Of a DNA stretch of 64,000 nucleotides, positions 25,301 through 34,044 are shown in pieces. This DNA comes from Lawsonibacter sp. (GTDB taxonomy: Bacteria > Bacillota > Clostridia > Oscillospirales > Oscillospiraceae). The DNA lies in assembly GCA_022801435.1 (NCBI GenBank), contig JAAWSG010000002.1:41431-105430 (forward strand). Direction: 5' to 3'. A program made the translations under genes and the position numbers. Under the pieces are notes generated by a model, which was given only the letters and a program-made list of their open reading frames with translations, did no database searches and was not told where the DNA came from. Numbering within the stretch: the first letter of the stretch is position 1; each line of letters opens with the position of its first letter.

Positions 25301-28300
25301 ACATGGAGCAGGCATAGGCTCCGGTGGTCCAGCGGTTGGCGACTGAGAGCACAGAGGTTTTGGTATCGTAATACAGCACGATATCAATAGGCTGTTTCCG
25401 GTAGCCCTCGGTAGCCTTTGTTTCACGCAGGATATAATACTGGTCTCCCCGGTCAGCGAAGTTGAAGTAGTTCTTTTCGTCCTTGGCCTCATCCGCTTGG
25501 AAGCCCGCATTTTTGTCTTCGTCCTTATTCACCCGGAAGACCGCGTTGCCGTCTTTGTCCGTTGTCAGGCTCACCAAGGGGGCTCCCTCGTTTTCCGTCA
25601 CATTCTGCCTGACATAGAAGACTTTTTTGTTGAGATCAGGGGTCCCATCGGTATAGAGACACTGGATATCGCCTGGTTTTAGTTCTGCTTCATCTTCCAG
25701 CCTGTCAGCGGGATAAAGTTCAAACGCTACTCCCCCCAGCGGCTGCCCATTCTGGTCCACCTTGACAATCTGCTGGTGGAGCAGGGGCTGGAGGTTGAAC
25801 CGCAGAGCCAGGCTGGAATCGTAGTTGCCGCGCTCCAGGTAGAACATTTTCAGGGTGTGGGAGGTGTTGCTGGCGAAAGTGTAGGCAGGATTTCCGTCCA
25901 TGTCGAAAACAGGATTGCCCTCATCGTCCTTTACCTCGACCCATTGAATATCGGACTCTTTCCCGGCGGCCTGGAACAGATCCTTCAAATTGAAGGTGTC
26001 TGTACGAATACTTCCAGTTATCCCAGTTACTTGTCCGGTAAGCATCGCATCAATATCCACCTTACCGTCTTTCTTGGGGAAGCCGTTGGTTTTCCAGCTC
26101 TGGCCCACAGCAATACTGCCGGTAGAGAAGTCAATCACACCGTAGATTTCGCTGTGAATGCCGCCCAAATCCAGCACCAGCACGTCATCCACAAATACCC
26201 ACACATCATCGTCACCGGAGAACGCAAAAGTCATAGGCTGTTGGCCGCTTCCAGTGTTGACCATACCGTTATTGGGTTGGCGGAAATCTACTTCCACAGT
26301 CATGCCTAGGTGGTGGTTCATGTAGTTGCCGGTTTTATTTGTGAGGTTGCTGCTCTGAATATTTTCACTGTTGGCAAGCTTGCCGTCCTTAATTGTATCG
26401 AACACTTGGGAGGCCGTATTGAAGGGGAAAAAGTTGCCGATACTGCGTTCACCTTTGAAGTCACCCTCTACAAAGGTTTTGTCAGTGCGGTCAACAGCGG
26501 GACCGTCATAAAGGATGAATTTATTTTCGTCCTCATTGTACTCGGCAAAATTTTCCCGCATATTGTAGTAGTAGTATCCCTCATCGTCAATTTGGAACAA
26601 ACCAGGTACATTCTCAAAGGCGCGTTTGGCTGTTCCATCCTCCTTCAAGTTGAACAGATAGTCAAGAGACGGGTTTTGGTCCCAATCCTTAATTACAGTT
26701 TCGCTAATGTTTTGCTTGGGATCTTTAGAGTCAAGCGGTGCGGCGGTATCATTAGAAGCTCCTCCAGGGTCGACTGAATCAAGCATATCACCACACAGCA
26801 TCCAGTTAGCAATCAACTGATAACCAGTGATTTGGTTAGTCATATCGTCTGTATTGATAACAGGATAACCATTTTTAAGAAGAGGCTCTACAATTCCTGC
26901 CATACCAGCGTACTTTTGGCCATATGTTTCGGTACCCGGTTTGCCAGCACCTGCTCCCTTATTCCAGAACCCAGCATGGATTAAACCGTCACCAAAAATC
27001 AGCAGATGACCTTTATTAATCCCACCATCTTTGCTCCAATCATTTACACCCGTTTGCTCTTTGGCTTCGTTGTTCGAATTTTTGTGATAGTCAGTTTTCT
27101 CCAAAAGGTCATTTTTATTTTTTGCCCCATCCCGGTCAGGGTCCGCACAGTAGTCAAACAGATTGACCTTTACATTTTCAGGACTGGCGGCGGAGACAAC
27201 GTGACTTGAAAGATTGATCTCTTCCAGAGTAACTGTATAGGTAAGAATCTCGGGCTTTGTTTTGGTATCTTTCTTGCAGGGATTACCATCACTATCCTTT
27301 TCTACAAAATCCTTTGGGTCATTAGAATTGACATAGACTTGATAAGTAACTCCATTTTTTGTAATTGGTTTAACAGTAGCAATTAACGGATATGTTTCTC
27401 CAATTTTAAGCTCATTTGGAAATTGGGTCCATTCAATTTCAACAAAGCCCCATTTATAACCAGAAGAAGGATAAGGAACTAAACCGTTTTCTGTAGTTTC
27501 ATACTTATCTTCATCTGGATTATTTGAATCTAACTCTAAGTGATTATATGTTGAACCATTCCACGTATCAGGGCCACTCCATCCTCTAACTTTAGTCGGT
27601 AGAATAGAGTCTTTCAACCACTGGATAATTTCGTCACGGCTTAGTTGAGCTAAGTTTATTCTGGTTGCAATAATGCTGTTTTCTTCTACTTTAGCTCCGT
27701 TTTTGAGGATAAAACTCCACTGATTCAAATATTTTGGTATTGGATCACTCAACACCTCCCCTTCTCCAACCTCCACCAGGACAGAGAGCACGGGGGCGGA
27801 GTCAGTCAGGGCGAAGGGTTCAGGGAGGGAGGCGGAGACAGAGAATCTACCCTGAGCGGCTCCGGTCTCCGGGACAGCGGACAGGTCCCAGGCAAGGGCT
27901 TGCTCCGACTTCTTGCCGTCCAGGGTGGAGACGGTGGCCGACTGGGGCAAGAGCTCCGCCAGCATCTCCCGGGTGACGGGCATAAACTCAGAGGCTCCGG
28001 GGAGTCCCAAGCCCCACAGCTTTGCGTCCTCGTTCCAGGCGAGCATTTCCTCCGGGTTGTTCCACTCCCAGCCGGAGACGCAATAGGGGCACAAATAGGT
28101 ACAGGGGTGTCCCTCCTGAGCGGGGGCGTAGCCGCAGGTCTCATCGTGGACGTGCTCAGGCAGGGCATCGGAACCGGGGGTATAGACCTGGTCCTCCGGC
28201 AGGCCGGTGTCGGGGCTGAGGCTGCACGGAGACCCAAGGCTGGCCTCCACAAAGCCGCAGTCCAGGGTATGCGCCGGATGGTGTACGCACAGGCCGCCCT

Positions 28301-28442
28301 CCGGGGTTTCCGCGGCGTATACGCGGGCCCAGTTGAGCATTGGGATCAGAAGGGCCGCGACCAGCGCCCATGCCGCCGCCCGGGTTCCCCAGCGCGTTGT
28401 TTTCAGACGCTTCGGGGAATAGGGTGTTCCTCCTTCATTCAT
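22323..28442 (-). CDS. Large LPXTG-type surface protein with fibro-slime, Cna_B and pilin-like domains
   Basis: A 2039-residue wall-anchored protein. Start ATG 28442 follows GAGGAGGT, then a signal peptide (AAAWALVAALLIPML). A Cys/His-rich segment (CVHHPAH, HVHDETCGY, CTYLCPYC) follows. Residues about 500-760 contain a fibro-slime-like domain (TFAFSGDDDVWVFVDDVLV, LDLGGIHSEIYGVIDF). Two Cna_B/SpaA domains lie near 885-1040 and 1260-1360. Three repeats like the FctA/Spy0128 pilin fold (TGSLKISKTV, LPEGTRYSV) span about 1510-1885. A PEQPET repeat spans the wall; VPATG (about 2003), a hydrophobic helix and KKKDKKH end it. No sortase or pilin partners are adjacent. Residues about 240-600 are much AT-richer than the rest, suggesting a mosaic. 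Likely an adhesin. Confidence 0.88.
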   Translation of the reverse strand: MNEGGTPYSPKRLKTTRWGTRAAAWALVAALLIPMLNWARVYAAETPEGGLCVHHPAHTLDCGFVEASLGSPCSLSPDTGLPEDQVYTPGSDALPEHVHDETCGYAPAQEGHPCTYLCPYCVSGWEWNNPEEMLAWNEDAKLWGLGLPGASEFMPVTREMLAELLPQSATVSTLDGKKSEQALAWDLSAVPETGAAQGRFSVSASLPEPFALTDSAPVLSVLVEVGEGEVLSDPIPKYLNQWSFILKNGAKVEENSIIATRINLAQLSRDEIIQWLKDSILPTKVRGWSGPDTWNGSTYNHLELDSNNPDEDKYETTENGLVPYPSSGYKWGFVEIEWTQFPNELKIGETYPLIATVKPITKNGVTYQVYVNSNDPKDFVEKDSDGNPCKKDTKTKPEILTYTVTLEEINLSSHVVSAASPENVKVNLFDYCADPDRDGAKNKNDLLEKTDYHKNSNNEAKEQTGVNDWSKDGGINKGHLLIFGDGLIHAGFWNKGAGAGKPGTETYGQKYAGMAGIVEPLLKNGYPVINTDDMTNQITGYQLIANWMLCGDMLDSVDPGGASNDTAAPLDSKDPKQNISETVIKDWDQNPSLDYLFNLKEDGTAKRAFENVPGLFQIDDEGYYYYNMRENFAEYNEDENKFILYDGPAVDRTDKTFVEGDFKGERSIGNFFPFNTASQVFDTIKDGKLANSENIQSSNLTNKTGNYMNHHLGMTVEVDFRQPNNGMVNTGSGQQPMTFAFSGDDDVWVFVDDVLVLDLGGIHSEIYGVIDFSTGSIAVGQSWKTNGFPKKDGKVDIDAMLTGQVTGITGSIRTDTFNLKDLFQAAGKESDIQWVEVKDDEGNPVFDMDGNPAYTFASNTSHTLKMFYLERGNYDSSLALRFNLQPLLHQQIVKVDQNGQPLGGVAFELYPADRLEDEAELKPGDIQCLYTDGTPDLNKKVFYVRQNVTENEGAPLVSLTTDKDGNAVFRVNKDEDKNAGFQADEAKDEKNYFNFADRGDQYYILRETKATEGYRKQPIDIVLYYDTKTSVLSVANRWTTGAYACSMSHIASGGKLNYSQFVGSDHVQNGAVGQNAASISADELSGGLVVAVPIKTAKDGTRYALYGSNLGGFGSVALNGTDEDAWRRAVLEAALNHASGKTNSETSHSNNAPWHLKWNADNRQLIGTLYDLPGLATSYKLNNPDGDMHMVYGIISQKALDELLDELKITAETEAERYQALGKYPEDALETILGVNGGFQALNTKQFNRNFRSMIYIPNERRELWVQKIDQDGVPLEGAKFTLYRDEACTNEVITGETGKDGYLIFSAEKNSEYEEKGYGWAKATWSKSQEDGRYYLKETQAPDGYTLNDTVIPIVVGTYSIYADAGTEDDGVTVLAGVGRLTQTMRQYARDNLIDVTLQDITAIKQTQKSDNFSFNGWNDAYIEGSKTLDSMNLHFKKNAVVDYGLHDVDNGGVYKPFFVTDTGFARARVKQISQADLDRYVGDGQNTIANRDNLGDTDLTNLFSLLNVVVVTDRNDQPNKPATGQLTIKKQIAGDGLTDADYEKFFKFKVELTDSNGNPVTDYQYYFYGDSWTGDIGDLDGRKDGNILMLRHNEAVTILGLPAGTKFKVIEVIELDHDGWFVNPEDHYGVIVKDENYIATFTNTKPEPGTGSLEISKEIAGAVTDADRKTQFTFTVTLQDKDGNALSGSFPYSGSNSKEGTISNGETITLAGGEKIVIRDLPLGTQYTVTETVPEGWEATSDNPMEGTVEKDETQSAAFSNNKKPTDPENPPPTPGAKTGSLKISKTVKGDNPGGAVFTFTVKLTDTDGKDLTESFPYTGSKTGTISSGGKVTLAGGESVTITDLPEGTRYSVSEEKVSGWTASSTGESGIIVKDETQTAAFSNSKNTTPPSGGGNDPKDPEDPKKPEEPEQPETPPEQPETPEQPETPEQPETPENPETPEQPETPEHPTQLPDPNDPDSPDEVTIWDGDVPTTYKKVWDPEEEEWVYVPEEDVPTTWKEGVPATGDNGLVWAGAALLSGGILAAVLLLKKKDKKH

Positions 28443-28526
28443 GGGTGTGACCTCCTCTAATACAGTGTCGGAAGGGAGCGCGCTCACTGCCCTCCCGCCG
28501 CCCGCAGACGCAGGCTGTTAAGATCC

Positions 28527-28555
28527 ATTATAGCAATCGCTTCCCGGTCTGTAAA
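28527..28555 (-). promoter_or_regulatory. Promoter of the surface protein gene
   Basis: On the minus strand TTTACA (28555-28550), 17 bases, TATAAT (28532-28527). It lies in the 325-base gap (28443-28767) before the his operon; the rest of the gap holds the his promoter and nothing else I can call. Confidence 0.8.
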
Positions 28556-28681
28556 TAGAAAAAACGGAGAAAATTCCCTCTGGGAGGAAAGCTGCCCGTC
28601 CTCATTTTTTCCCCGGCGGCCCTTGTGACATGAGCCGGGATTCCCTGCGCCGCGTGGCTGGAATTTGTGCAGAATGCCGTG

Positions 28682-28710
28682 TTGACTTTTGCGGACTATT
28701 ACACTACTAT
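28682..28710 (+). promoter_or_regulatory. Promoter of the histidine operon
   Basis: TTGACT (28682-28687), 17 bases, TACTAT (28705-28710). The leader is only about 50 bases, with no His-codon leader peptide, T-box or terminator hairpin. Confidence 0.75.
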
Positions 28711-28767
28711 ATTAAAGTAAACCGCCCCCGCAAAAACACAAGCACAACAGAAGGAAAGGGAACGTAC

Positions 28768-29838
28768 ATGGGACAACTGTACAGCGAGCAAACGGCGCAG
28801 CGTCTGGAGGAGCTGTACCGGAGCTACGGATATATACAATACAAGATGAGCAAATTTGAGCCCTACGATTTATATCTGCGCAACAAGAATTTTCTGGTCA
28901 GCAAGGACATTCTGACCTTCACCGACGGGGACGGCCGGTTAATGGCCCTCAAGCCGGACGTCACGCTGTCCATTGTAAAGAACGCCCGGGGCGGAGAGGG
29001 ATTACAGAAGGTATATTACCGGGAAAACGTCTACCGCACCTCGCCCATGGGCAGGGGGTTCCGGGAGATTATGCAGACCGGTCTGGAGTGCGTGGGGGAG
29101 ATCGACCTGACCGCTATGGGGGAGGTGCTCCGTCTGGCGGCGGAGAGCCTGGCGGCCATCGGGGAGGACTATCTGCTGGACCTGAGCCATCTGGGCTTTG
29201 CGGCGGGCCTGCTGGACAGCGGCGGGGTGGAGGAGGGCCGGGAGGAGCTGCTCCGCCTCATGGGGGAGAAGAACGTCCCCGCGCTGCTGGCCCGGTGCAG
29301 GGAGCTGAGGGTGGCGGCGGGGACAGCGGACTGCCTGAGCCGTCTGGCCGGGCTGTACGGTCCCCCTGGGGAGCTGCTGCCCCAGCTGTCGGAGATGGTC
29401 CGAAACCAGCGGATGGACCAGGCCCTGGAGGAGCTGCGCCAGCTGTGCGCTCTGCTGGAGCCTGAGCGCCTGCGGCTGGACTTCTCCATTGTCAACGATA
29501 TGAGCTACTACAACGGGATTATTTTCCGGGGCTACCTGCCAAAGCTGCCCAGCGGGGTGCTGGCAGGAGGGAGATACGACAACTTGCTGCGCCAGCTGGG
29601 CCGGGAGGGCGGCGCGGTAGGCTTTGCGGTGTACATGGACCTGCTGGAGCGGCTGGAGGGCCCAGAGGAGGAATTTGATGGGGACGTGCTGCTGCTCTAC
29701 GGACCGGAGACCCCGGCGCCGGCAGTGCTCCAGCGGGCGGAGGAGCTCCGGCGGGACGGGCAGCGGGTCCGGACCGAGCGCCGCGCCCCCGAGGGCCTGC
29801 GGTTCCGGCGGACAGAGAGAATGGAGGGGGCGCTATGA
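28768..29838 (+). CDS. hisZ: ATP phosphoribosyltransferase regulatory subunit HisZ
   Basis: A 356-residue paralogue of histidyl-tRNA synthetase that lacks the tRNA-binding end and serves as the regulatory partner of the short HisG. Synthetase-like motifs are visible: YGYIQYKMSKFEPYD, FTDGDGRLMALKPDVT, VYYRENVYR, REIMQTGLE and GVLAGGRYDNLL. ATG 28768 has GAAGGAAAGGG upstream; earlier in-frame starts are not supported. First gene of the his operon, overlapping hisG by four bases. The complex is feedback-inhibited by histidine in known systems, which may be the main control here. Confidence 0.93.
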   Translation: MGQLYSEQTAQRLEELYRSYGYIQYKMSKFEPYDLYLRNKNFLVSKDILTFTDGDGRLMALKPDVTLSIVKNARGGEGLQKVYYRENVYRTSPMGRGFREIMQTGLECVGEIDLTAMGEVLRLAAESLAAIGEDYLLDLSHLGFAAGLLDSGGVEEGREELLRLMGEKNVPALLARCRELRVAAGTADCLSRLAGLYGPPGELLPQLSEMVRNQRMDQALEELRQLCALLEPERLRLDFSIVNDMSYYNGIIFRGYLPKLPSGVLAGGRYDNLLRQLGREGGAVGFAVYMDLLERLEGPEEEFDGDVLLLYGPETPAPAVLQRAEELRRDGQRVRTERRAPEGLRFRRTERMEGAL

Positions 29839-30470
29839 TCAACATTGCCCTGCCCAAGGGGAGACTGGGGGAGCAAGTGTACACCCTGCTGGAGAAGGCG
29901 GGCTGCCCCTGTCCCTCCATCCGGGAGGAGAACCGGAGGCTGGTGTTTGAGAACGAGGAGGCGGGGGTGCGCTACTTCTGGGTAAAGCCCAGCGACGTGG
30001 GCATCTATGTGGAGCGGGCCGCCGCCGATATCGGGGTGGCGGGCCGGGACATTTTGCTGGAGTACCAGCCCGAGGTCTATGAGCTGGCCGACCTGGGAGT
30101 GGGCAGGTGCCGGATGTGTGTGGCGGGCCGGAAGGGGGTCCGGGAGCGCCCCCGGCAGACCCTGCGGGTGGCCACCAAGTTCCCTAACATCGCCAGCCGC
30201 TACTACAGCGCCCTCAGCCGGGACATTGAGATCATCAAGCTCCACGGCTCCATCGAGCTGGCCCCTCTGCTGGGCCTGAGCGACGTGATCGTGGACATTG
30301 TGGAGACAGGCAAAACGCTGCTGGAGAACGGCCTGGAGCTCCGGGAGACGGTGGTCCCCATCAGCGCCCGCCTGATTGCCAACAAGGTGAGCTATAAATT
30401 CAAGCACGAGGAGATCTCCCGCCTGTGCCGGGAGGTCAGCGCCCTTTGCCGGGGGGAGGAGGAAGCATGA
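29835..30470 (+). CDS. hisG: ATP phosphoribosyltransferase, short form
   Basis: A 211-residue HisG(S) that joins ATP and PRPP in the first step of histidine synthesis. It begins INIALPKGRL and has GRDILLEYQPEVYEL, ATKFPNIASRYYS and LHGSIELAPLLGLSD with the PRPP loop VDIVETGKTL. The C-terminal regulatory domain of long HisG is absent, consistent with hisZ upstream. It overlaps hisZ (ATGA) and hisD (ATGA). Confidence 0.95.
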   Translation: MINIALPKGRLGEQVYTLLEKAGCPCPSIREENRRLVFENEEAGVRYFWVKPSDVGIYVERAAADIGVAGRDILLEYQPEVYELADLGVGRCRMCVAGRKGVRERPRQTLRVATKFPNIASRYYSALSRDIEIIKLHGSIELAPLLGLSDVIVDIVETGKTLLENGLELRETVVPISARLIANKVSYKFKHEEISRLCREVSALCRGEEEA

Positions 30471-31753
30471 TACCCATTATCCAATATGAGGAGATACCCC
30501 GGGAGCGGATTTTGAGCCGGACCGGGGAGCGGACCGATGTGGCGGACGCGGTGGCGGAGATCATCCAAGCGGTGCGGGAGGAGGGAGACGAGGCGCTGTT
30601 CCGGTACGCCAAGCAGTTTGACGGGGCGGAGCCGGAGGAGCTGGAGGTCCCCCAAGCTCTGCTGGACCGGGCGGAGGCGGAGCTGGACCCGGAGCTCCGG
30701 TGCATTTTGGAGGAGTCGGCGGAGCGCATCCGGGCCTTCCACAGCCGGCAGGTGCGCAGCAGCTTTCTCATCACCCAGGAGGACGGGGTGATTTTAGGCC
30801 AGAAGATCACCCCGCTGGACCGGGTGGGGCTGTACATCCCCGGGGGGACGGCGGCCTACCCCTCCACGGTGCTGATGAACGCCATCCCCGCCAAGCTGGC
30901 CGGCTGTCCGGAGGTGGTTATGGTCTCCCCGCCCACCTGCGAAGGGGATGTGAACCCCGTTATTCTGGCCGCCGCGAAGATTGCCGGGGTGGACCGGGTC
31001 TTCCGGACGGGGGGAGCTCAGGGGGTAGCGGCTCTGGCCTATGGGACCGGGAGCGTCCCCCGGGTGGACAAGATCGTGGGTCCGGGGAACGCCTACGTGG
31101 CCGAGGCCAAGCGGCAGGTCTTTGGGCAGGTGGCCATTGACATGATTGCCGGCCCCAGTGAGATCCTGGTGGTGGCGGACGGGAAAAGCGACCCCGTCCA
31201 AGTGGCGGCCGACCTGCTCAGCCAGGCGGAGCACGACAAAAACGCCAGCGCGGTACTCATCACGGACAGCGCCGAGCTGGCCGGCCGGGTGCGGGAGGAG
31301 GTAGAGCGCCAGCTGGAGACCCTGCCCCGCCGGGAGATTGCCCAAGCCTCCATGGAGCGAAACGGCAAAATTCTCCTGGTCCGGGACATCCGCCAGGCCA
31401 TCCAGGCGGCCAACGACCTGGCCCCGGAGCACCTGGAGCTGTGTGTGGACGAGCCCTTTGCCTGCCTGGACGAGGTGCGCCACGCCGGGTCCATTTTCCT
31501 GGGCCGCAGCTGTCCGGAGGCGCTGGGGGATTACTTTGCCGGCCCCAACCACACCCTGCCCACCAGCGGGACCGCCCGGTTCTCCAGCCCGCTGTCGGTG
31601 GACGATTTTGTAAAAAAATCCCAGTTTACCTACTACACCCCCGCCGCCCTGGAGAAGGCCGCGGGGAAGATTGCCCGTTTTGCCCGGGAGGAGGGGCTGG
31701 AGGGCCACGCCCGCAGCGCCCTGTCCCGGCTGAGAGAGGAGGAGAGACCATGA
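30467..31753 (+). CDS. hisD: Histidinol dehydrogenase
   Basis: A 428-residue zinc enzyme that oxidises histidinol to histidine in the last two steps. Motifs are GLYIPGGTAAYPSTVLM, FRTGGAQGVAALAYGT, KIVGPGNAYVAEAKR, DMIAGPSEILV, SQAEHDKNA and GPNHTLPTSGTARF. The start ATG 30467 overlaps the hisG stop and the stop overlaps hisC. Length is usual. Confidence 0.95.
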   Translation: MIPIIQYEEIPRERILSRTGERTDVADAVAEIIQAVREEGDEALFRYAKQFDGAEPEELEVPQALLDRAEAELDPELRCILEESAERIRAFHSRQVRSSFLITQEDGVILGQKITPLDRVGLYIPGGTAAYPSTVLMNAIPAKLAGCPEVVMVSPPTCEGDVNPVILAAAKIAGVDRVFRTGGAQGVAALAYGTGSVPRVDKIVGPGNAYVAEAKRQVFGQVAIDMIAGPSEILVVADGKSDPVQVAADLLSQAEHDKNASAVLITDSAELAGRVREEVERQLETLPRREIAQASMERNGKILLVRDIRQAIQAANDLAPEHLELCVDEPFACLDEVRHAGSIFLGRSCPEALGDYFAGPNHTLPTSGTARFSSPLSVDDFVKKSQFTYYTPAALEKAAGKIARFAREEGLEGHARSALSRLREEERP

Positions 31754-32817
31754 GCCGCTATCTCAGCGCCCGCCTGGAGCATCTGGAGGCTTACGTCCCC
31801 GGGGAGCAGCCCCAGGACCGGAGGTACGTCAAGCTGAACACCAACGAGTCCCCCTTTCCCCCCGCGCCGGCGGTGCTGGAGGCGGTGAACGCCGGGGAGA
31901 CCGCCCTGCTGAACCGCTACCCCGACCCGGAGGGCAGACGGCTGAAGGAGAAACTGGCTGGGATGTACGGGGTGGGGCCGGAACATATCTTTCTGGCCAA
32001 CGGCTCGGACGAGCTGCTGAGCTTCGCCTTTCTGGCCTTCTGCGACCAGGAGCGTCCGGTGGCCTTCCCCAGCATCAGCTACGGGTTTTATCCGGTGTAC
32101 GCCAACCTCTACCAGGTCCCCTGCCAGGAGATCCCCCTGCGGGAGGGGTTTTTGCTGGATTTTCGCGACTACTGCGGCTTGGGGAAAAATATTGTCATTG
32201 CCAACCCCAACGCGCCCACGGGGCGGGCCATCCCGGTGGACCAGATTGAGGAGATCGTCCGCACCAACCCGGACCATGTGGTGCTCGTTGACGAGGCGTA
32301 CATCGACTTCGGCGCGGAGAGCTGTCTGCCCCTCATCAAGCGGTACGACAACCTGCTGGTGTGCCAGACCTTTTCCAAGTACCGCTCCCTGGCGGGGGGG
32401 AGGCTGGGCTTTGGCGTGGCCAGCCCGGGGCTGATTGGCGGCCTGGAGACCATCCGGTACTCCACCAACTCCTACAACGTGAACCGCCTCACCGCCGCCG
32501 CCGCCCTGGCCACCTTGGACAGCGAGGACTACTACCGGGCCAACAGCCAGGTCATCCAGGCTAACCGGGCCTGTACCGCGTCGGCGCTGGGGGAGCTGGG
32601 CTTTGAGACCATCCCCAGCGTGACCAACTTCCTGTTCACCCGCTGTCCCCGGGTGGCGGGCGGGGAGCTGTACAGGCGGCTGAAATCCAAAGGGGTGCTG
32701 GTGCGCCACTGGGACAGGCCGGAGATTGCGGACTGGTGCCGGGTGACGGTGGGGACCCGGGAGCAGATGGACGTTTTTTTGGAAAAAGTCCGGGAAATTT
32801 TGAAGGAGGCGGGCTGA
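31750..32817 (+). CDS. hisC: Histidinol-phosphate aminotransferase
   Basis: A 355-residue PLP class II aminotransferase. Visible marks: LNTNESPFPP, FLANGSDELLSFAF, VIANPNAPTGR, VDEAYIDFG and the PLP Lys in TFSKYRSLAGGRLGF. ATG 31750 overlaps the hisD stop. It makes histidinol phosphate from imidazole acetol phosphate with glutamate. Confidence 0.95.
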   Translation: MSRYLSARLEHLEAYVPGEQPQDRRYVKLNTNESPFPPAPAVLEAVNAGETALLNRYPDPEGRRLKEKLAGMYGVGPEHIFLANGSDELLSFAFLAFCDQERPVAFPSISYGFYPVYANLYQVPCQEIPLREGFLLDFRDYCGLGKNIVIANPNAPTGRAIPVDQIEEIVRTNPDHVVLVDEAYIDFGAESCLPLIKRYDNLLVCQTFSKYRSLAGGRLGFGVASPGLIGGLETIRYSTNSYNVNRLTAAAALATLDSEDYYRANSQVIQANRACTASALGELGFETIPSVTNFLFTRCPRVAGGELYRRLKSKGVLVRHWDRPEIADWCRVTVGTREQMDVFLEKVREILKEAG

Positions 32818-32818
32818 G

Positions 32819-33406
32819 ATGCGAGACGCGCAGATATCCCGCAGGACGGCGGAGACGGATATCGCCCTGCGCCTGGAGCTGGACGGCACAGGGAGAAGCG
32901 AGGTCAGCACGGGCTGCGGCTTTTTGGACCACATGCTCACCCTCTTCACCCGCCATGGCCGGTTTGATCTGACCGTGACCTGCCAAGGGGACACCTGGGT
33001 GGACGACCACCACACAGTGGAGGACGTGGGCATCTGCCTGGGGGACGCCTTTGCCCAGGCCTTGGGGGACAGGCGGGGCATTGTGCGCTACGGCTCCTGC
33101 ACCCTGCCCATGGACGAGGCGCTGATCCTCACCGCCGTGGACATCAGCGGACGGGGGATGCTGTGCTGCGCGCTGGATATCCCCACGGAGAAGGTGGGCA
33201 GCTTTGACACCCAGCTGGTCCAGGAATTTTTCATCGCCTTCGCCCGCCGGTCGGACATCACCGTCCACATCCGCCGGCTGGCCGGAGAGAACAGCCACCA
33301 CATCATTGAGGGGGCCTTCAAGAGCCTGGCCCGCTCCCTGGGGGCGGCGGCGGCCATCGATCCCCGGTTCTCCCAGGAGATCCCCTCCACCAAGGGGGTG
33401 CTGTGA
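32819..33406 (+). CDS. hisB: Imidazoleglycerol-phosphate dehydratase
   Basis: A 195-residue manganese enzyme without a fused phosphatase domain, the Gram-positive type. Metal motifs: GFLDHM-like GCGFLDHMLTLFTRHG, DDHHTVEDVGICLG and NSHHIIEGAFK. The phosphatase step is supplied by the PHP gene at the end of the operon. One base separates it from hisC, and its end overlaps the start of hisH. Confidence 0.95.
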   Translation: MRDAQISRRTAETDIALRLELDGTGRSEVSTGCGFLDHMLTLFTRHGRFDLTVTCQGDTWVDDHHTVEDVGICLGDAFAQALGDRRGIVRYGSCTLPMDEALILTAVDISGRGMLCCALDIPTEKVGSFDTQLVQEFFIAFARRSDITVHIRRLAGENSHHIIEGAFKSLARSLGAAAAIDPRFSQEIPSTKGVL

Positions 33407-34023
33407 TGCTGGCGGTGGTGGACTACGGGGTGGGCAACCTGTTCTCCCTGACCTGCTCCCTCCGGGCCATCGGGGTGGAGGTCACGGTCACAGGGGAGGA
33501 GGAGGTCCTGGCCCGGGCGGAGCGGATCATCCTCCCCGGTGTGGGGGCCTTTGGGGACGCGGCCCGGGCCCTGAGGCGGAGCGGCCTGGAGGGGGCGGTC
33601 CTCCAGGCGGCGGAGGGCGGAAAACCTCTGCTGGGCATCTGCCTGGGGATGCAGCTCCTCTTTGACTACAGCGCGGAGTACGGGCGGCACAGGGGGCTGG
33701 GGCTGATTCCCGGCTCGGTCCAGCCCATCCGCCCTCTGGTCCCGGAGGGGTACAAGGTCCCGCACATGGGCTGGAACGGGCTGAATTTCCCCGCGGACCG
33801 GGAAAAAAGCCCTCTGTTTCGGTATGTCCGGGAGGGGGAGCACGTCTACTTTGTCCACTCCTACGCCGGGACGGACTGCGGGGAGAGCACCATTGCCCGG
33901 TCGGAGTACGGGGTCCCGCTGACGGCGGCGGTGGCCCGGGGCAGCGTGTACGGGGTCCAGTTCCACCCGGAGAAGAGCGGAGAGACGGGCCTGAATATTT
34001 TACGGGCCTTTTGTGAGCTGTGA
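33406..34023 (+). CDS. hisH: Imidazole glycerol phosphate synthase, glutaminase subunit
   Basis: A 205-residue class I glutamine amidotransferase: VVDYGVGN at the N-terminus, oxyanion PGVGAFG, nucleophile Cys in GICLGMQLL, and His-Glu in VQFHPEKS. It gives ammonia to HisF. The start ATG 33406 shares its A with the hisB stop; a GTG three bases earlier is possible. Confidence 0.95.
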   Translation: MLAVVDYGVGNLFSLTCSLRAIGVEVTVTGEEEVLARAERIILPGVGAFGDAARALRRSGLEGAVLQAAEGGKPLLGICLGMQLLFDYSAEYGRHRGLGLIPGSVQPIRPLVPEGYKVPHMGWNGLNFPADREKSPLFRYVREGEHVYFVHSYAGTDCGESTIARSEYGVPLTAAVARGSVYGVQFHPEKSGETGLNILRAFCEL

Positions 34024-34044
34024 GCGGCAAGGGGAGGGAGCGCT

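Noticed and set aside
28711-28767. A histidine leader peptide or T-box before hisZ
   Set aside because: The leader is about 50 bases, without a His-codon run, T-box core or terminator hairpin.
30794-31708. A 304-codon minus frame opposite hisD
   Set aside because: Antisense shadow of a strongly conserved gene.
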